Source: Polyrhizophydium stewartii
Taxonomy: Eukaryota; Chytridiomycota; Chytridiomycetes; Rhizophydiales
Reading direction: 5' to 3'
NCBI GenBank assembly: GCA_027604665.1
Contig: JADGIZ010000156.1
Location: 1 to 22,226, forward strand
Length of the DNA stretch: 22,226 bases
A program made the translations under genes and the position numbers. This document shows positions 1 through 10,808 of the stretch, one piece after another. Within the stretch, counting starts at the first letter, position 1. Each line of letters starts with the position of its first letter. Below the pieces are notes generated by a model. It did not search any database, was not told where the DNA came from, and saw nothing but the letters and a program-made list of their open reading frames with translations.

Positions 1-1
1 C

Positions 2-1087
2 AACATCGACGCCGAGCGTGCGCACAGCGAGCAGAACTCGCACAAGCTCACCGAGGCGCTCAAGAGTGGCGCGCTCGCCGCGCCGACGGCCGCGACTGTG
101 TTCTCGGACTACCAGGACCAGGCGACATACGAGTCGTTCATTGCGTCGCTGCCGGGCGTCACGAAGCAGAGCATCGGCACGACGTACCAGGGCCGCTCCA
201 TCAACGCCTTCTCGTTCGGCACAGGATCCAAGCGCATCGTGTTCAACGGCGGCATCCACGCGCGCGAGTGGATCTCGCCTGCCGTCGTGACTTATGTCGC
301 CAACTACCTGACCGGATCCACGTCCGACGCTGTTGCGCTGCGCAGCAAGTTCACGTTCACGGTGATCCCGGTGCTCAACCCGGACGGATATGCGTACACG
401 CGCTCGACGGACCGGCTCTGGCGCAAGAACCGCGAGCCGAACAGCGGGTCGTCGTGTGTCGGCACGGACCCGAACCGGTGAGCGATGGGCTGGCATGGAT
501 GTGGCGGTCTTGGACGCAAGGCGCATGCAGTCGCGCTGACCATGCGATGCGATGTGATGCGATTCCGTGTGTTGCGACTCAACAGCAACTTCCCGTACAA
601 GTGGGGTGGTGAAGGTGCATCGACATCCAAGTGTGCGGAGGACTACCGTGGCACGGCCGCTCTGTCGACAAAGGAAGCGCAAGCGTTGACCAGCTTCATC
701 AAGTCGCTCAGCAATGTCGTGTCGTACATTGACTTCCACTCGTATAGCCAGCTGTGGATGTACCCTTGGGGATATGACTGCAATGCGCGTCTTCCTGAGC
801 CAGAGCTCACAGATCTAAAGACCGGAGGCTCCAAGGCCGTCGCGGCTCTCGAGGCCGTCAACGGCGTGTCGTTCACCAACGGCCAGAGCTGCTTGGTGAC
901 GTACCCTGCTGCAGGTGCGACCGATGACTGGACGTACTCGATTGGCGTGAAGTACACGTACTCGGTCGAGCTGCGCGATACAGGTGACAATGGCTTCACG
1001 CTTCCCGCCAGCCAGATCGTGCCGTCGGGCAAGGAGGTGGTTGCCGCTGTTGTTGCTCTGTGGCAGTATGTCGCCACCAAGGTGTGA
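2..1087 (+). CDS. Secreted M14 zinc metallocarboxypeptidase, B-type specificity (5' partial)
   Basis: This enzyme removes C-terminal residues from peptides outside the cell or in the vacuole. Exons are <2..477 and 586..1087; the 108-nt intron splits the Arg codon of the DPNRN motif. The frame is open from base 2, so the signal peptide and most of the propeptide lie off the window; the first ~30 residues look like the end of the propeptide. Visible catalytic residues are the zinc ligands His and Glu of HAREW (codons 257 and 266), the DPNR substrate-binding motif, the third zinc ligand His in DFHSYSQ (codon 737), the Tyr248 equivalent (codon 902) and the catalytic Glu in VELRDTG (codon 968). 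The residue matching position 255 of bovine carboxypeptidase A is Asp (codon 923, YPAAGATDDW), as in carboxypeptidase B, so basic C-terminal residues are the likely substrates. The family call is firm; the specificity is inferred. Confidence 0.93.
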
Positions 1088-1438
1088 TGCGCCGCTGCCT
1101 CCTGCCCCAAACGCTGGCCACGGTTCCTTGCTTCTGGCTGTGCCATGAACAACCCACCATGCACACACAACCTGTCCCGATCCCTCATGTCGATTCCGTT
1201 CCCATGCACCTCCATCCCGACAGCCATCGTGCCTCTTCATACGAACTCAAATACAATCGCCAGAACCCGCTCTGCCCGACGCAGAGAGGCCCACCCTGTA
1301 GCGATCACCAACGCACGGGCCCATCTCGTGCGGCAGCACGCCATCGCCGCGTCGATGGCGCCATCTCTTGCCAAGATGCAGCGACTCGCTGCGCTGCGGC
1401 TGCAGCTTACCCCACGCCGTGAACCCCGCCGAGCACTC
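1088..1438. other. Intergenic gap between carboxypeptidase and nucleotidase genes
   Basis: These 351 bp must hold the carboxypeptidase 3' end and the promoter and leader of the nucleotidase gene. The nucleotidase frame is open through most of it, back to an ATG at 1145, but the upstream translation looks like low-information sequence. An in-frame ATG at 1376 would add a short Arg-rich, acid-free leader (see findings). I see no RNA gene or clear promoter motif. Confidence 0.5.
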
Positions 1439-2595
1439 ATGACAGCATCCTCTGCTCTGCCCCTTTCCCGCGAGCGGGCCGTCGGCATCGAGGCCGTGCT
1501 GCGTGCCTCGCGCCTGTGCCAAGCCGTGTTCGCCCGCCTCGCGCAGGCGCAGACCGTCACCAAAGCGGACCTGTCGCCCGTCACGGTCGCCGACTACGGA
1601 GCGCAGGCCGTCGTCAACGCACTGCTGCACGCCGAGTTTCCCAGCGACCCGATAGTCGGTGCGTGCGGTCGTTGCGCCCGAGTGCGCTTCCAGGCTGACA
1701 CCACCTCTGCCCGCCCCGCATGCGGCTTGCTCAGGCGAGGAGGACGCCGCGGACCTTCGCGCCGACGCCCGGCTGGCCGCAAGCGTCGTTGAGCTGACCA
1801 ACTCGGTGCAGCCGGCCGGCGCCGCGGCCATGAGCTCCGACGATGTGCTGGCGGCCATCGATCTGGGCCAGTACGCCGGCGGCAAGACGGGCCGCTTCTG
1901 GACCCTCGACCCCATCGACGGCACCAAGGGCTTCTTGCGCGGCGAGCAGTATGCCGTGTGCCTCGCGCTGGTCGTCGACGGCGTGGTGCAGCTCGCCGTG
2001 CAGGGCTGCCCGAACCTGCCCCACGACCTGGCCCACCCCGAGGAGGGCCGCGGGTCGCTGTTCATTGCCGTGCGCGGCCAGGGCGCCTTTGAGGTGCGCC
2101 GTGCGTCCGCCGTGTGGCAGAAGCCTGGCGTCAGCTGCTGACGGACCCACCGTCTCGCAGCGCCACTTCGACTCGGCCGACGAGCGCCGGATCAGCGTTT
2201 CCGGGGTCTCGTCGGCCAGCGAGACGCAGTTCTGCGAGTCGGTCGAGGCCGCCCACTCGTCGCAGTCGGACACGGCGCAGATCGCGGACCGGCTCGGCAT
2301 CACACGCCCGCCCGTGCGCATGGACTCGCAGTGCAAGTACGCCGTGATTGCGCGTGGCGATGCCGGCATCTACCTGCGTGTGCCCACCCGCGCCGACTAC
2401 CAGGAGAAGATCTGGGACCATGCCGGCGGCTCGCTGCTGGTCGAGGAAGCCGGCGGCAGCATCTGCGACGTCACGGGCAAGCCGCTTGACTTTTCGCTCG
2501 GCAGGACGCTCAAGGGCAACAAGGGAATCATTGCGACGAACGGCCGGATACACGCTCGGGTGGTTGAGGCCGTCCGCAGCGTGCTCAGGCTGTAG
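1439..2595 (+). CDS. 3'(2'),5'-bisphosphate nucleotidase (Hal2/Met22 family)
   Basis: Hal2 enzymes hydrolyse 3'-phosphoadenosine 5'-phosphate (PAP) to AMP, clearing a by-product of sulfate assimilation; they need Mg2+ and are inhibited by lithium and sodium. Exons are 1439..1658, 1735..2093 and 2161..2595 (337 residues, close to the usual ~350). The frames only join with introns of 76 and 67 nt, the second with a CTGAC box 20 nt before its AG. The lithium-sensitive phosphatase signatures are present: an acidic EED metal site created exactly across the first splice (PIVGEED), DPIDGTKGF from codon 1908, and WDHAGG from codon 2413 followed by EEAGG. SPVTVADY near the N-terminus is also typical. 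The ATG at 1439 places the protein start as in yeast homologues; an alternative ATG at 1376 would add an Arg-rich leader. The exact second intron is less certain than the first. Confidence 0.92.
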
Positions 2596-2671
2596 CAGCG
2601 CGAAACTGTGCTGCATATGACGATAAAGCGCGGCGCCCTGGTTTAGTTTAGATGAGAATCGGTTGTGCGCA

Positions 2672-3287
2672 TCAGCGTCGGGTGCTGCGGCTGCCTGTGA
2701 CCTTGGTGCTCTTCAACGCCGCCACGGCGAGCTGCCCATCTCAGGTCAGCACTCTCTCGGCTGTCATCTCGCTGCTCGCCACATCTTCCCTCCCGTACCT
2801 TCTTCTTGACTGCCTTTTCCTTCTCGAGCGGACGCACGGCCAGCAGCGTCCGCAGATTGGACTCGAGTGTTGCCTCTCTGCTGGTGGCCTCGGCTGCCGC
2901 TGAATCCTCGGCCTCTCGCAGCGACGCCTCTGCAAGCTCCTCGGCACGCCTGGCGTCTGCACGCTTCTTGCGCTCAGCCGCCGCCCGCTGCCGCTGGACC
3001 GACTTGAACGAGCCTTTGGCGAACTTGGGCCGGCCGTCTGCAGCACTGCCGCCTGCGCCGGCCGGGCCCGATGCAGCCGCGCCTTTGGCCTTGGTTGTCG
3101 CCGAGGACGAGCGCGTCAAGCGCTTGGCCTGCCGTGTGTCGATGCCGGCGGTCTGCAACAACGCATCCTGCAGGCGCCGAAAGCTGGTCAGCGCGTGCGC
3201 ATGGCACTCCCGAGCTGCGGGCCGCAGGCTCCCGCCCCCGTCGGCGAGACGACCCACCAGCGACTTGGTGACGGACTTGAGCGACAT
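2672..3287 (-). CDS. Small basic protein of unknown function
   Basis: I do not recognise this family. Two exons read well: 2799..3287 and 2672..2731, with a 67-nt intron (2732..2798) that has GTACGG at the donor, CTGAC near the 3' end and CAG at the acceptor. The product is 182 residues. The start is the ATG at 3287 (MSLKSVTKSL). Residues ~1-60 could be helical; 60-90 are Ala/Gly-rich and probably disordered; ~95-145 are a charged Arg/Ala/Glu helix that could be a coiled coil; the last ~35 residues are Lys/Arg-rich and end in SRSTRR. The composition suggests a nucleolar or RNA-associated protein, but that is only a guess from charge. It is convergent with the nucleotidase gene (76 bp between stops). 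The last-exon reading frame changes at the splice and gives a more protein-like tail than reading through. Confidence 0.55.
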
Positions 3288-3702
3288 TCGAAAATTTTCG
3301 GGAAAGATCCAGAATGACCAAAGGAAATCACTGCTCAGGCGCTGCCCGCAATCCTCACGACCGCCTACCGCCCAGTGTTTGCAATGGATGTTGTTCACGT
3401 GCGATTCCATGATCGCATGGTTTCCGAGCAGAAACCACTCGGTCGATGTCCCCCAAAGTTCGGCAGGCGACACCGCCGCACCTGGTGCGACTGCGCTTGC
3501 GCCGGTCGCGCGCAGCGCTCCCCGCCCACCGAGACTGACCAGCGCACGCCTGATACACTTCGCAGATGGTGCTGCGGTTCGTTCTCATAAATTGCTTGCT
3601 TCAGAGCAATGGCAATCATGGTGCAAAACAAGTCATTTGATCAGCCGCCTCAGGCCGATTACTGATCGATGCGATTAGAATTTTCATCGGCGTTCAAAGC
3701 AG
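3288..3702. other. Intergenic gap, 415 bp
   Basis: It lies between the stop of the large LRR-IQ gene and the start of the small basic gene, both on the minus strand, so it should hold one terminator and one promoter. A perfect 12-bp palindrome (CGAAAATTTTCG, 3289-3300) sits just upstream of the basic gene's start codon. I see no RNA gene and no coding frame that looks real. Confidence 0.5.
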
Positions 3703-6700
3703 TCAGTTGCGCTGCGGATCCTCGAGCCGGAGGGGCGCATCGCAGGGTCCGCCATCCGCCGGATGCGCAATTGCCGGCAGCGGCGGGTGTCGATACAGCT
3801 CGTACGACCCGTACTGTGGCGGCGGCATCTGTACTTTGGACACCACCTTACCAATGTCGGTCGGATACCGCGGCTTGAAGCCGGACCTGTAGCCATCGGC
3901 GGTAATGCCTGGGAGCCCGCGGGCCAAGGGGGAATCGCGGACGAGTCCACTTCCGCCAACCTTTCCGCCGACGCCTGTGATGCCTGCTGCAAGGTACTCG
4001 TGCGGGAGCAGTGGCTGCGGCAGGCTCGTAGCGCCAATGCCGCTTGCCTGCGGCCACTCGATGCTCCGCACCGAGATCATATTCTCGATGTCGTTCTTGA
4101 GCCAGCGGTGGATTGGCTGGCGCGTTTCGGGGCCTTCGAGCGCCTTGTTTGCGACGTAGTTGTTGATCAGCAGCGTGACCTGCGGCGTGATTGTCCGAGC
4201 CGTTTCGGGCTTGGACGGCTTCAAGACCGCGGCGCCTGGGCCGAGAACCTTGATGTCCTGCAGCTGCGAGGGCGGGTGCTTGGCGTCGGGCGATTCCTTG
4301 ACGCCCTGTGAGACCAGCGTCAGAAGAGGCATAGATTTCTATGATCGAAACTCTCGCGTGACCGTGCATGCAGGCGCACCGTCAGCTTTTGCGCCGTCTC
4401 GCCTGCATGGATGTCCCATTCGTAGATGACTGGGGCGTCCTTGAGTCGCAGCCGTGATCTTTCTGTCCGGGTGGGCTCCTCGAGACTTCGCTCTTGCTCG
4501 GACTGTGCCTGCGCCTTGAAGAGCTGGTATCTCCTCATCGGATCTGGCCGCGTTCGGGTCAGCTGCGAGCTCCCTACTGCGGGCAGTTGGTATTGTGTCG
4601 CTCACCCTTCAGTCGCTCGCGCTCCAAGGGCTGCATCTCGAGCCTCTGCATCCGCTTGCGTTTCTTTTCGAGCAGTGCGCGCGTCACGGTGCCGTATCCG
4701 GTCCTGCGCAAGATCAAACAGGTCAGAGGTGCACCACCAGCTGCGCCTTTCAAGGCGGATGGTGCTCACCACCCGAGCTGCTGCTCGAGCTCACTGGGGT
4801 CGCAATCAGTGCTCGTTGACTCTGCACGACTGACAAACGCATCCTTGCCGCGGCTGTTGAACTTGCGTGTCTGCATGTCTCGTTCTGCGAACCTGTCCTC
4901 GTCGTCGTCGCCGTCGGCGCTTGAAAAGCCCATACCCGTGCTGAGTGCACCACGCACGCGCTCGTCGAATGCCGGCGTGCGCAGCCCCGTCGCCAGCGAC
5001 ATCGAGTCTTCGGTTGCAGTGTACATTGCGACGGCTGCGTCCTCGGGCAGCTCGACCAGGATCTGGGGCACGCTGCTCGATAGGCCGTCACCTGCCGCGC
5101 CGCCGCCGGTGTCGCCGTCTTCTCCGTGGAACGACGCCCGAGAGCGCTCAGGTGCGTGGAAGCGTTCGGGAACATGCGGCTGCTGCGTCGTGGAGTGGCC
5201 GCCAGCCACCTCCAGCTGCTGTTGCACACGCGATATATCCCGCGGCGGGCGGATGTGCGCTCGCCCGGACTCGCGTCCATCCAGCAGCCCCGAGCTCACG
5301 AGGATCGTGCGCGCAATGTCGTGTTGCAGTGGCGCCGCATGGATGGCGTGTGCCAGCGCGTTGTACTGCCAACATCGAAGAAGCGAGGTCAGCAAGCGTT
5401 GAATTGTGGCTGCCACGAGAATGTGGTGGCATGCCTGGTTGGATATCTTCTTGATGAGTTCTTCGCGCTGCTGGCCGAGCCTCGATGACGGGCGGGGACG
5501 TCGCTTGCCCTTGTTCGTTGGAGACTGCCTCGACGACGTTGCTTGTGGCACGGGTGTTGTTGCGTGCTCGGCCACTCCCTTCTTCGGCTCGTCTGGCTCG
5601 GCAGAAACAGGCTCGGTCGGTGGCGCTGGAGGCGCCTCAAAGTGCATCAGCTCCTCACTTGCAAGATAGTCGTTCATCTTGTCGTCAAATTGGTTGACGT
5701 TTGTTTTGTTGATCCAGTCGATATCCTCGTCGATATTGAAATCTGTGCCCTGCGGTCAGCATTCCACAGAAAAGCCGTTGCACGAGCGATCAAGCGCCCA
5801 TCAGCTCACGATCATCGCCCATGCCAAGTTTGACGTCAAGACCGAGCTCGCGGCGGATGCGCCAGTATGAGCGTCGAGCAACGGCGCCTTGTAAGTCCAG
5901 ACGCCGTCAGTGGCCTCGGGGCAGTATGCAGGATCGTGCACCTCGGAACTCGACCCACCTCGGAACTGCTTCTGGATAATGGTTGCAGCGTCATCGAGTC
6001 GCTTTTTGCGCAACTCCTCGAGCTTCTGCTTTGCAGCCTTGCATGCGACCCAACGCTTGATCATGCGTTGGCAGACACGGACCACTGTGTCCCGCTGGAT
6101 TAGCGAGCATCGCAACCTGAATGGCGTCTGGGAATCGACTTACGAAGAATCTGCTTGTGCGTCATGCGGCGCGCGCACCGCATTCGCCACAACGACTGAA
6201 TGTAAATTACACGGTACACATAAATATCGCTCTTGAGCTTGTCCAGCCACGGCATGATTGCAGTCTCGCTGCCGAACGCCGCGCGGCGAACCCAGTGCCC
6301 TCGTCAGCAACAGCAGTGCGGCGAAAAGCAGCCTCTCAGAGTCACAGCACAGGCTTGCCGATTGGGTACTGGGATAGCCCCGTAATTATGAAACATTTGC
6401 TTGAGCAGGTTCGTCAGCCACATGAGCCGGCGCTCTTGCGTCTGGATCCGCACGAGCGGATCGCGGCTGTACTGCGTGTGCGGCGCAGTCAGATATCCGA
6501 GGTATGGCGCGCGATAGCTGCCCATGTACGAGAGAAACGACTCGTCCTTGGCAGTTGCATATGCGTCCCACTCTTTGAACAACGAGACTTCTTCGTCGTG
6601 GCTGGGAGCGCATGCCACAATTAGCAAATCGCAAACGCTGCTTTAGCAAGCAGGTCTTTTCGAAAAGGTCTCAACTCGGCTTCGTCGTGGGCATAGAACC

Positions 6701-9700
6701 TGAGGTGCTCGGAGCAGTCCTGGCACAGCCGCGCGGCCTTGAGAGGACTACCATATATGTAGACGCGCTTCTCCGGGTCACCTGACTTGCGGCAGACGGG
6801 TGTTCCGTTGAGGAGCTGCGTCCAGTGGTTTCAGTAGGCCGTTACAGAGCCAGAACTCCACCCAGAGCGGTACGCATGCCGCACCTGCAAGCCGGGGAAC
6901 ATTGTGCCGATGGATTTGTAAAACAAGGGGCTCGTCTCGACGGGATTTCCGGATAGATTGAGCTCGCGCAGACGCTGGCACATTGTGATGGAGTAAATGC
7001 TGCCGATATCTTCTCGGCCAGATCAGTCGCACTGTGTCCGCAGTGACCGACACGTATCGACAAGTGCTCACCGTGTATCTTGTTGTTTTCGAGGTTGAGG
7101 ACGCGCAAGAACGGACACATTGACATTGGCTGGACATCGGTGATCTGGTTGTCCTTGAGATTGAGGATCTGCAGACGGCACAACCAGCTGGTCATGTTCA
7201 GGCGACTGTGCTTCTATTCGTTAGCTCAAGAAGCACTTGGAGGCAAGTCCGGGGTATACGCCGGTGCCCCACCTCAAGAGGTTGAAGGACATGTCGAGCT
7301 CAAACAGGAGCGGATTGTGGATATCCGGCACGTTGTAGATTAGATTGTTGGATACGCTGATATACTGCACTAGCGGGCTGTCGACAAGAAACTCAAACGC
7401 CGTTTCGGACAGCCGGCAGTCACTCATGTCAATGTAGAGCAGGTTGTGCAGACAGCGGAATGCTGACAGGTCCGACACGCGACTATTGCGCAGAATGAGT
7501 ATTTGCAGCGAGGTTGCTGCGGCGAGCGAATCGACGTTGAGAATGGGGTTGCCGGACAAGTCGAGGTACATGAGCTCATCCGTGATGCCCTGCAGCCGGC
7601 GCAAGCGTCATCGGCACAGTCTTCAGCCACCTTGCTTGCACGCAAACTGACCTTGATCTCCTTGAGGTTGTTGTAGGCCAAAGACAGGTACCGAAGATGC
7701 GTCATCTGAACAACGGTGATAGTTTCGAGGCTATTGTTCTGTATAAAGGAGAGGAAGTATGATATAGTTAAATGCTTGTACTTTGGTGGGTGCCCGGCTT
7801 CAACAAACACGCACATTGGCTGTGAACGAAACAAGCTCTGGAAAATCCTGCACGCCCTCCATGGCGTGCAGCTTGTTGCGGTCAAGATCGAGGTGCTTGG
7901 CACGCTTGAGCTCAAACAGAGTCTTTGGAACCTTGGAGAGCCCGACGTCGCTCAGGTCAACGACATCCAGGTCCTCAAAGACCATCGCGCGGCCGCCCAT
8001 GGCGCGGCGCTTCTCGAGCGCAATCGACATGAGCTTGAGGTCGTTCTCTCGTGCAATCGCTTCAGCGCGGATCCGGGCTTCAATAAGCTCGTTTTTGAGC
8101 TTGCGCTTCTCGGCCACTTCCCACTCGAGTGTCTCGATCTCGGCATTGTTGGCCTTGATCGTCTCCTCGGTCTCGTAGCATTTGATGCGGATATCCGCGG
8201 CCTCGGAGCGGATCTGCATATACCCGGACTCGGAATCCATGCGCTTCTGACGTGCGAGCTCGACGGCCTTGCGTTGCTTGGACGTGCGGTCAGCAAAGCG
8301 CTTCATAAGGTCGCTTGCTTTTTGGATCAGCGCCAGTGATCGGTCTCTCTCGCGCTCGTACGCGAGCTTGGACTCGTGATTAATCCAGTGGCTGAGTGTG
8401 CGAATGCGCTCGTGCATGTGCAGTAGCTTGGACTTTCCATCGCGAATAGCGCGGATGTGCGAGTTCTTGGTGGCGTGCAGCGACTCGATCCTGAACTTGA
8501 GCTCTCGGTGCAGCTGTCGCTCTTCCCTGAGCTTACTGCGCACCCACTGCAGCTCCGACTCGTACTTGAGAACCACGGTCTTGAGAAAAGCTGCTTCTGC
8601 CGCCTCGGCGGGGTCGCTTGCCTCATCAAGCATGGCAAACTCGCCCATGTCAAAAGGCACTTCGCTGATGTGTGCGCTGACAAACATGGACTCGGGTGCG
8701 TCGGCCGTCAGATTGCGCAGCGAACCTGTTGTAAGTGGCCTTGTGTCATCCGACTCGTCTCCGCTGCGCCTGCTCAACGCCTGCAGCCTGTCGATATCAG
8801 GTTGGTCGAGCACACCGGCGCTGCGATTCCCGGAACTTGCTCCGCTCAGCGGGCGGCCATGCCGCACCAACGGTGGGCGCTTATGGTCTCGCTTGTGGCG
8901 TTTTGCCTCAAGCATCGTGATATCAGGTGAGGACGACATTCGGCGCGACTGTCTCGAAACTTGGTCACGCAGGTTTGCAAGCAACTCCTCTTCGCTGCGC
9001 GTCATCATGTCGAGCTCGCTGCGCCGTATACCCACGTCAGCCCGCCACGCTGTAGGGAGTTTTAAAGATGTAGCACGCACACAAGCTTTTCGCGCAGCTC
9101 CGACTCCAGATCCCTGGATTCATCTTCGTCGTCCATTCCGTCTCGGCCGTCTCCAGCGTCTGTCTCGGCGTCCATTTCGAGTTCTGCACGGAGTTCCTCG
9201 ATTGCAGACGGATATGCAGGATCACCGGCGTGGATGGGGCTTTCCGCCCTTGTCTCAGTGCCGGATGCCGCACCGGAAGTGAATGTGCTTCTGCTGTTTC
9301 CAAGGATCTGCAGCATCAAGCAGGTAGACGATTGCGGTTAGCTGCCAAGGCTCTTCTTCGCAGATGGCGAGAAAACGAACCTTGCTATCTAAGAACTGGC
9401 TCGATCGATCCGCATCGTGCTGGTTTGCGAGCTCCTCGCTGCTCTCGGCGACGCTGAAATTCAGATTCGAAGATCAGAATTTGACGAGCATACTCTGAAT
9501 CTGGCTGTGACGCCAGCCGCACCCAGACAGCGCTCACTTTGATGAGACACGGAGCGCCGGCTGCGACAGCCCCGCGCGCAGACGAGCGTCGCGGGATACC
9601 GGGATATGAGCAAGGATCTTTCCCGTGCTTGCGCTCACGCCTGATCCGGCAACCGAGGCAACCGATTTGCCTGCCACCCCAAACTCGTCAGTGGTCGGAT

Positions 9701-10785
9701 CTGCCTTTCGAAACGAAGAAATGTGCCCGGACTTGCGCAGGCCGCCTCGTGAGTGCGGGATTGACGACCCGCTTGCGCGGCGAGCCAAATGTGCTGTTGG
9801 CCTGGGCAAGTCTCGCGGATCTTGCTCTGGCGAAGCCTGAATGTGCCCGCTCTGCGATCCATGCCGGGAGTGGTTCCCGGCAGCGATAGAGCTCGAGCTG
9901 GACTCCGCTCGCAAGTGCTTTTGCTGAGCGACTTGCTCAGATGAGTCTGCAGCGGCTTTGGTAAGCCTCGGCCCTTTCTTCCATGAAGCTGCGCGAGTAT
10001 GGGATCTTACCCAGTCTCCCGGCTGTCCCTGTCGGCATCACCGAGAGGATTGCGTCTGTCTCGGCAATGAGTTGCGGCATGCCGCTCTCGAGATCGCTTG
10101 CGCGCACGCTCATCTCGGCGTCGCGCTGCTTAACGGTTTCGATGAGATCCTTCCATGAGTGCATGCTCTGCGCAGTCCTTCACTTAGTATCGGTGTCCAA
10201 TACAAGAATAAAAGATCTGATATCGGCGCCAAGTGTACCTGGAGTTCCTCGGAAGGCAGCGTCTGTGCTTCCTCGGAGTTGGATGCTGCGCCAAGCACAC
10301 TGGCCTCAGCGTTTGTTTGGGTTGTGAGGGCAGAGGCTTTACTTGGTGCCGACGACGCGGTGATGCTCTCTGTGTCGAAGCGCGACGTGACGACCGACTC
10401 GAGATCCGAAATGGGTGCGTCGTAGCTTGTCGCCGACAGCATGTCGGCACCGAGCACGGGACCTTCGGGGAGGTCACCGTCTTCGTCTTCGTCAAACGCA
10501 GAGCCGCTTCTGCCGCCGCCAGTGTCCTGCGGCGTCGGTCAGCGCCAGACACCAGGATGCGCCAAAGGAGCTCGGCGGGGTAGGCTCGATGGTGGCTCGT
10601 GTTGGCGCGCATGGACAGATGGGAGGCGAGAGCCAGAAGGTGGCGCCTGAGCATACACGCACCGAAGCCTTAGCCAGCTGGTCCAGCTCATCGCGGATGA
10701 GCTTCTCATCCTCGTCCTCGCTGGTCGCCTCCCCGCCACTCGTGCCGAGGTCAGGATCTGTCTCGCCGCCGCCCAAGTCGGTCAT
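3703..10785 (-). CDS. Giant coiled-coil, leucine-rich repeat and IQ-motif protein (LRRIQ1-like)
   Basis: One gene of 20 exons, about 1,878 residues. Exons in order: 10663-10785, 10239-10526, 10011-10167, 9538-9946, 9381-9453, 9081-9307, 7815-9018, 7652-7738, 7273-7589, 7072-7187, 6885-7009, 6700-6815, 6370-6601, 6144-6264, 5959-6084, 5810-5887, 4770-5742, 4606-4703, 4380-4543, 3703-4305. Every join keeps phase; most introns are 59-105 nt. Layout: acidic/Ser-rich disordered N-terminus (1-425); coiled coil (~570-770); SDS22-like LRRs (~785-1040, e.g. HLDLDRNKL, LDLSGNPIL, LNLKDNQI, LNLSGNPV); a Cys-containing cap; IQ motifs (IQSLWRMRCARR, IIQKQFRG, IQRLLTSLLR among them) at ~1175-1260 and ~1380; a disordered tail. 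IQ motifs bind calmodulin. Order and size resemble animal LRRIQ1, linked to cilia. The gene unit is well supported; orthology is inferred. Least certain are the joins near 6265-6369 and 6602-6699. Confidence 0.8.
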
Positions 10786-10808
10786 GCTCGAAGTTCCGGC
10801 AACTCTGT

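Noticed and set aside
2101..2134. A 34-nt intron in the nucleotidase gene
   Set aside because: The phases match, but it is far below the usual size here. The 67-nt choice (2094-2160) also keeps phase and has a branch motif at normal distance.
4577..4605. A 29-nt mini-intron in the LRR-IQ gene
   Set aside because: The first AG after the donor would give a 29-nt intron. Using the AG after the CTGAC box gives a normal 62-nt intron (4544-4605) with correct phase.
4494..5402. 302-codon plus-strand open frame
   Set aside because: It is the antisense shadow of exon 17 of the LRR-IQ gene, Ser-rich from reversed codons.
5368..5418. Possible 51-nt intron inside exon 17 of the LRR-IQ gene
   Set aside because: GT and CAG ends and a CTGAC box are present, but the segment is in frame, has no stop and encodes an IQ motif (AATIQRLLTSLLR), so I kept it as coding. 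Retention or alternative splicing remains possible.
7072..7815. Nud1/Cdc11 (centriolin-like) identity for the LRR gene
   Set aside because: Those scaffolds carry the LRRs at the C-terminus and lack a following IQ array; here the LRRs are central and IQ motifs follow.
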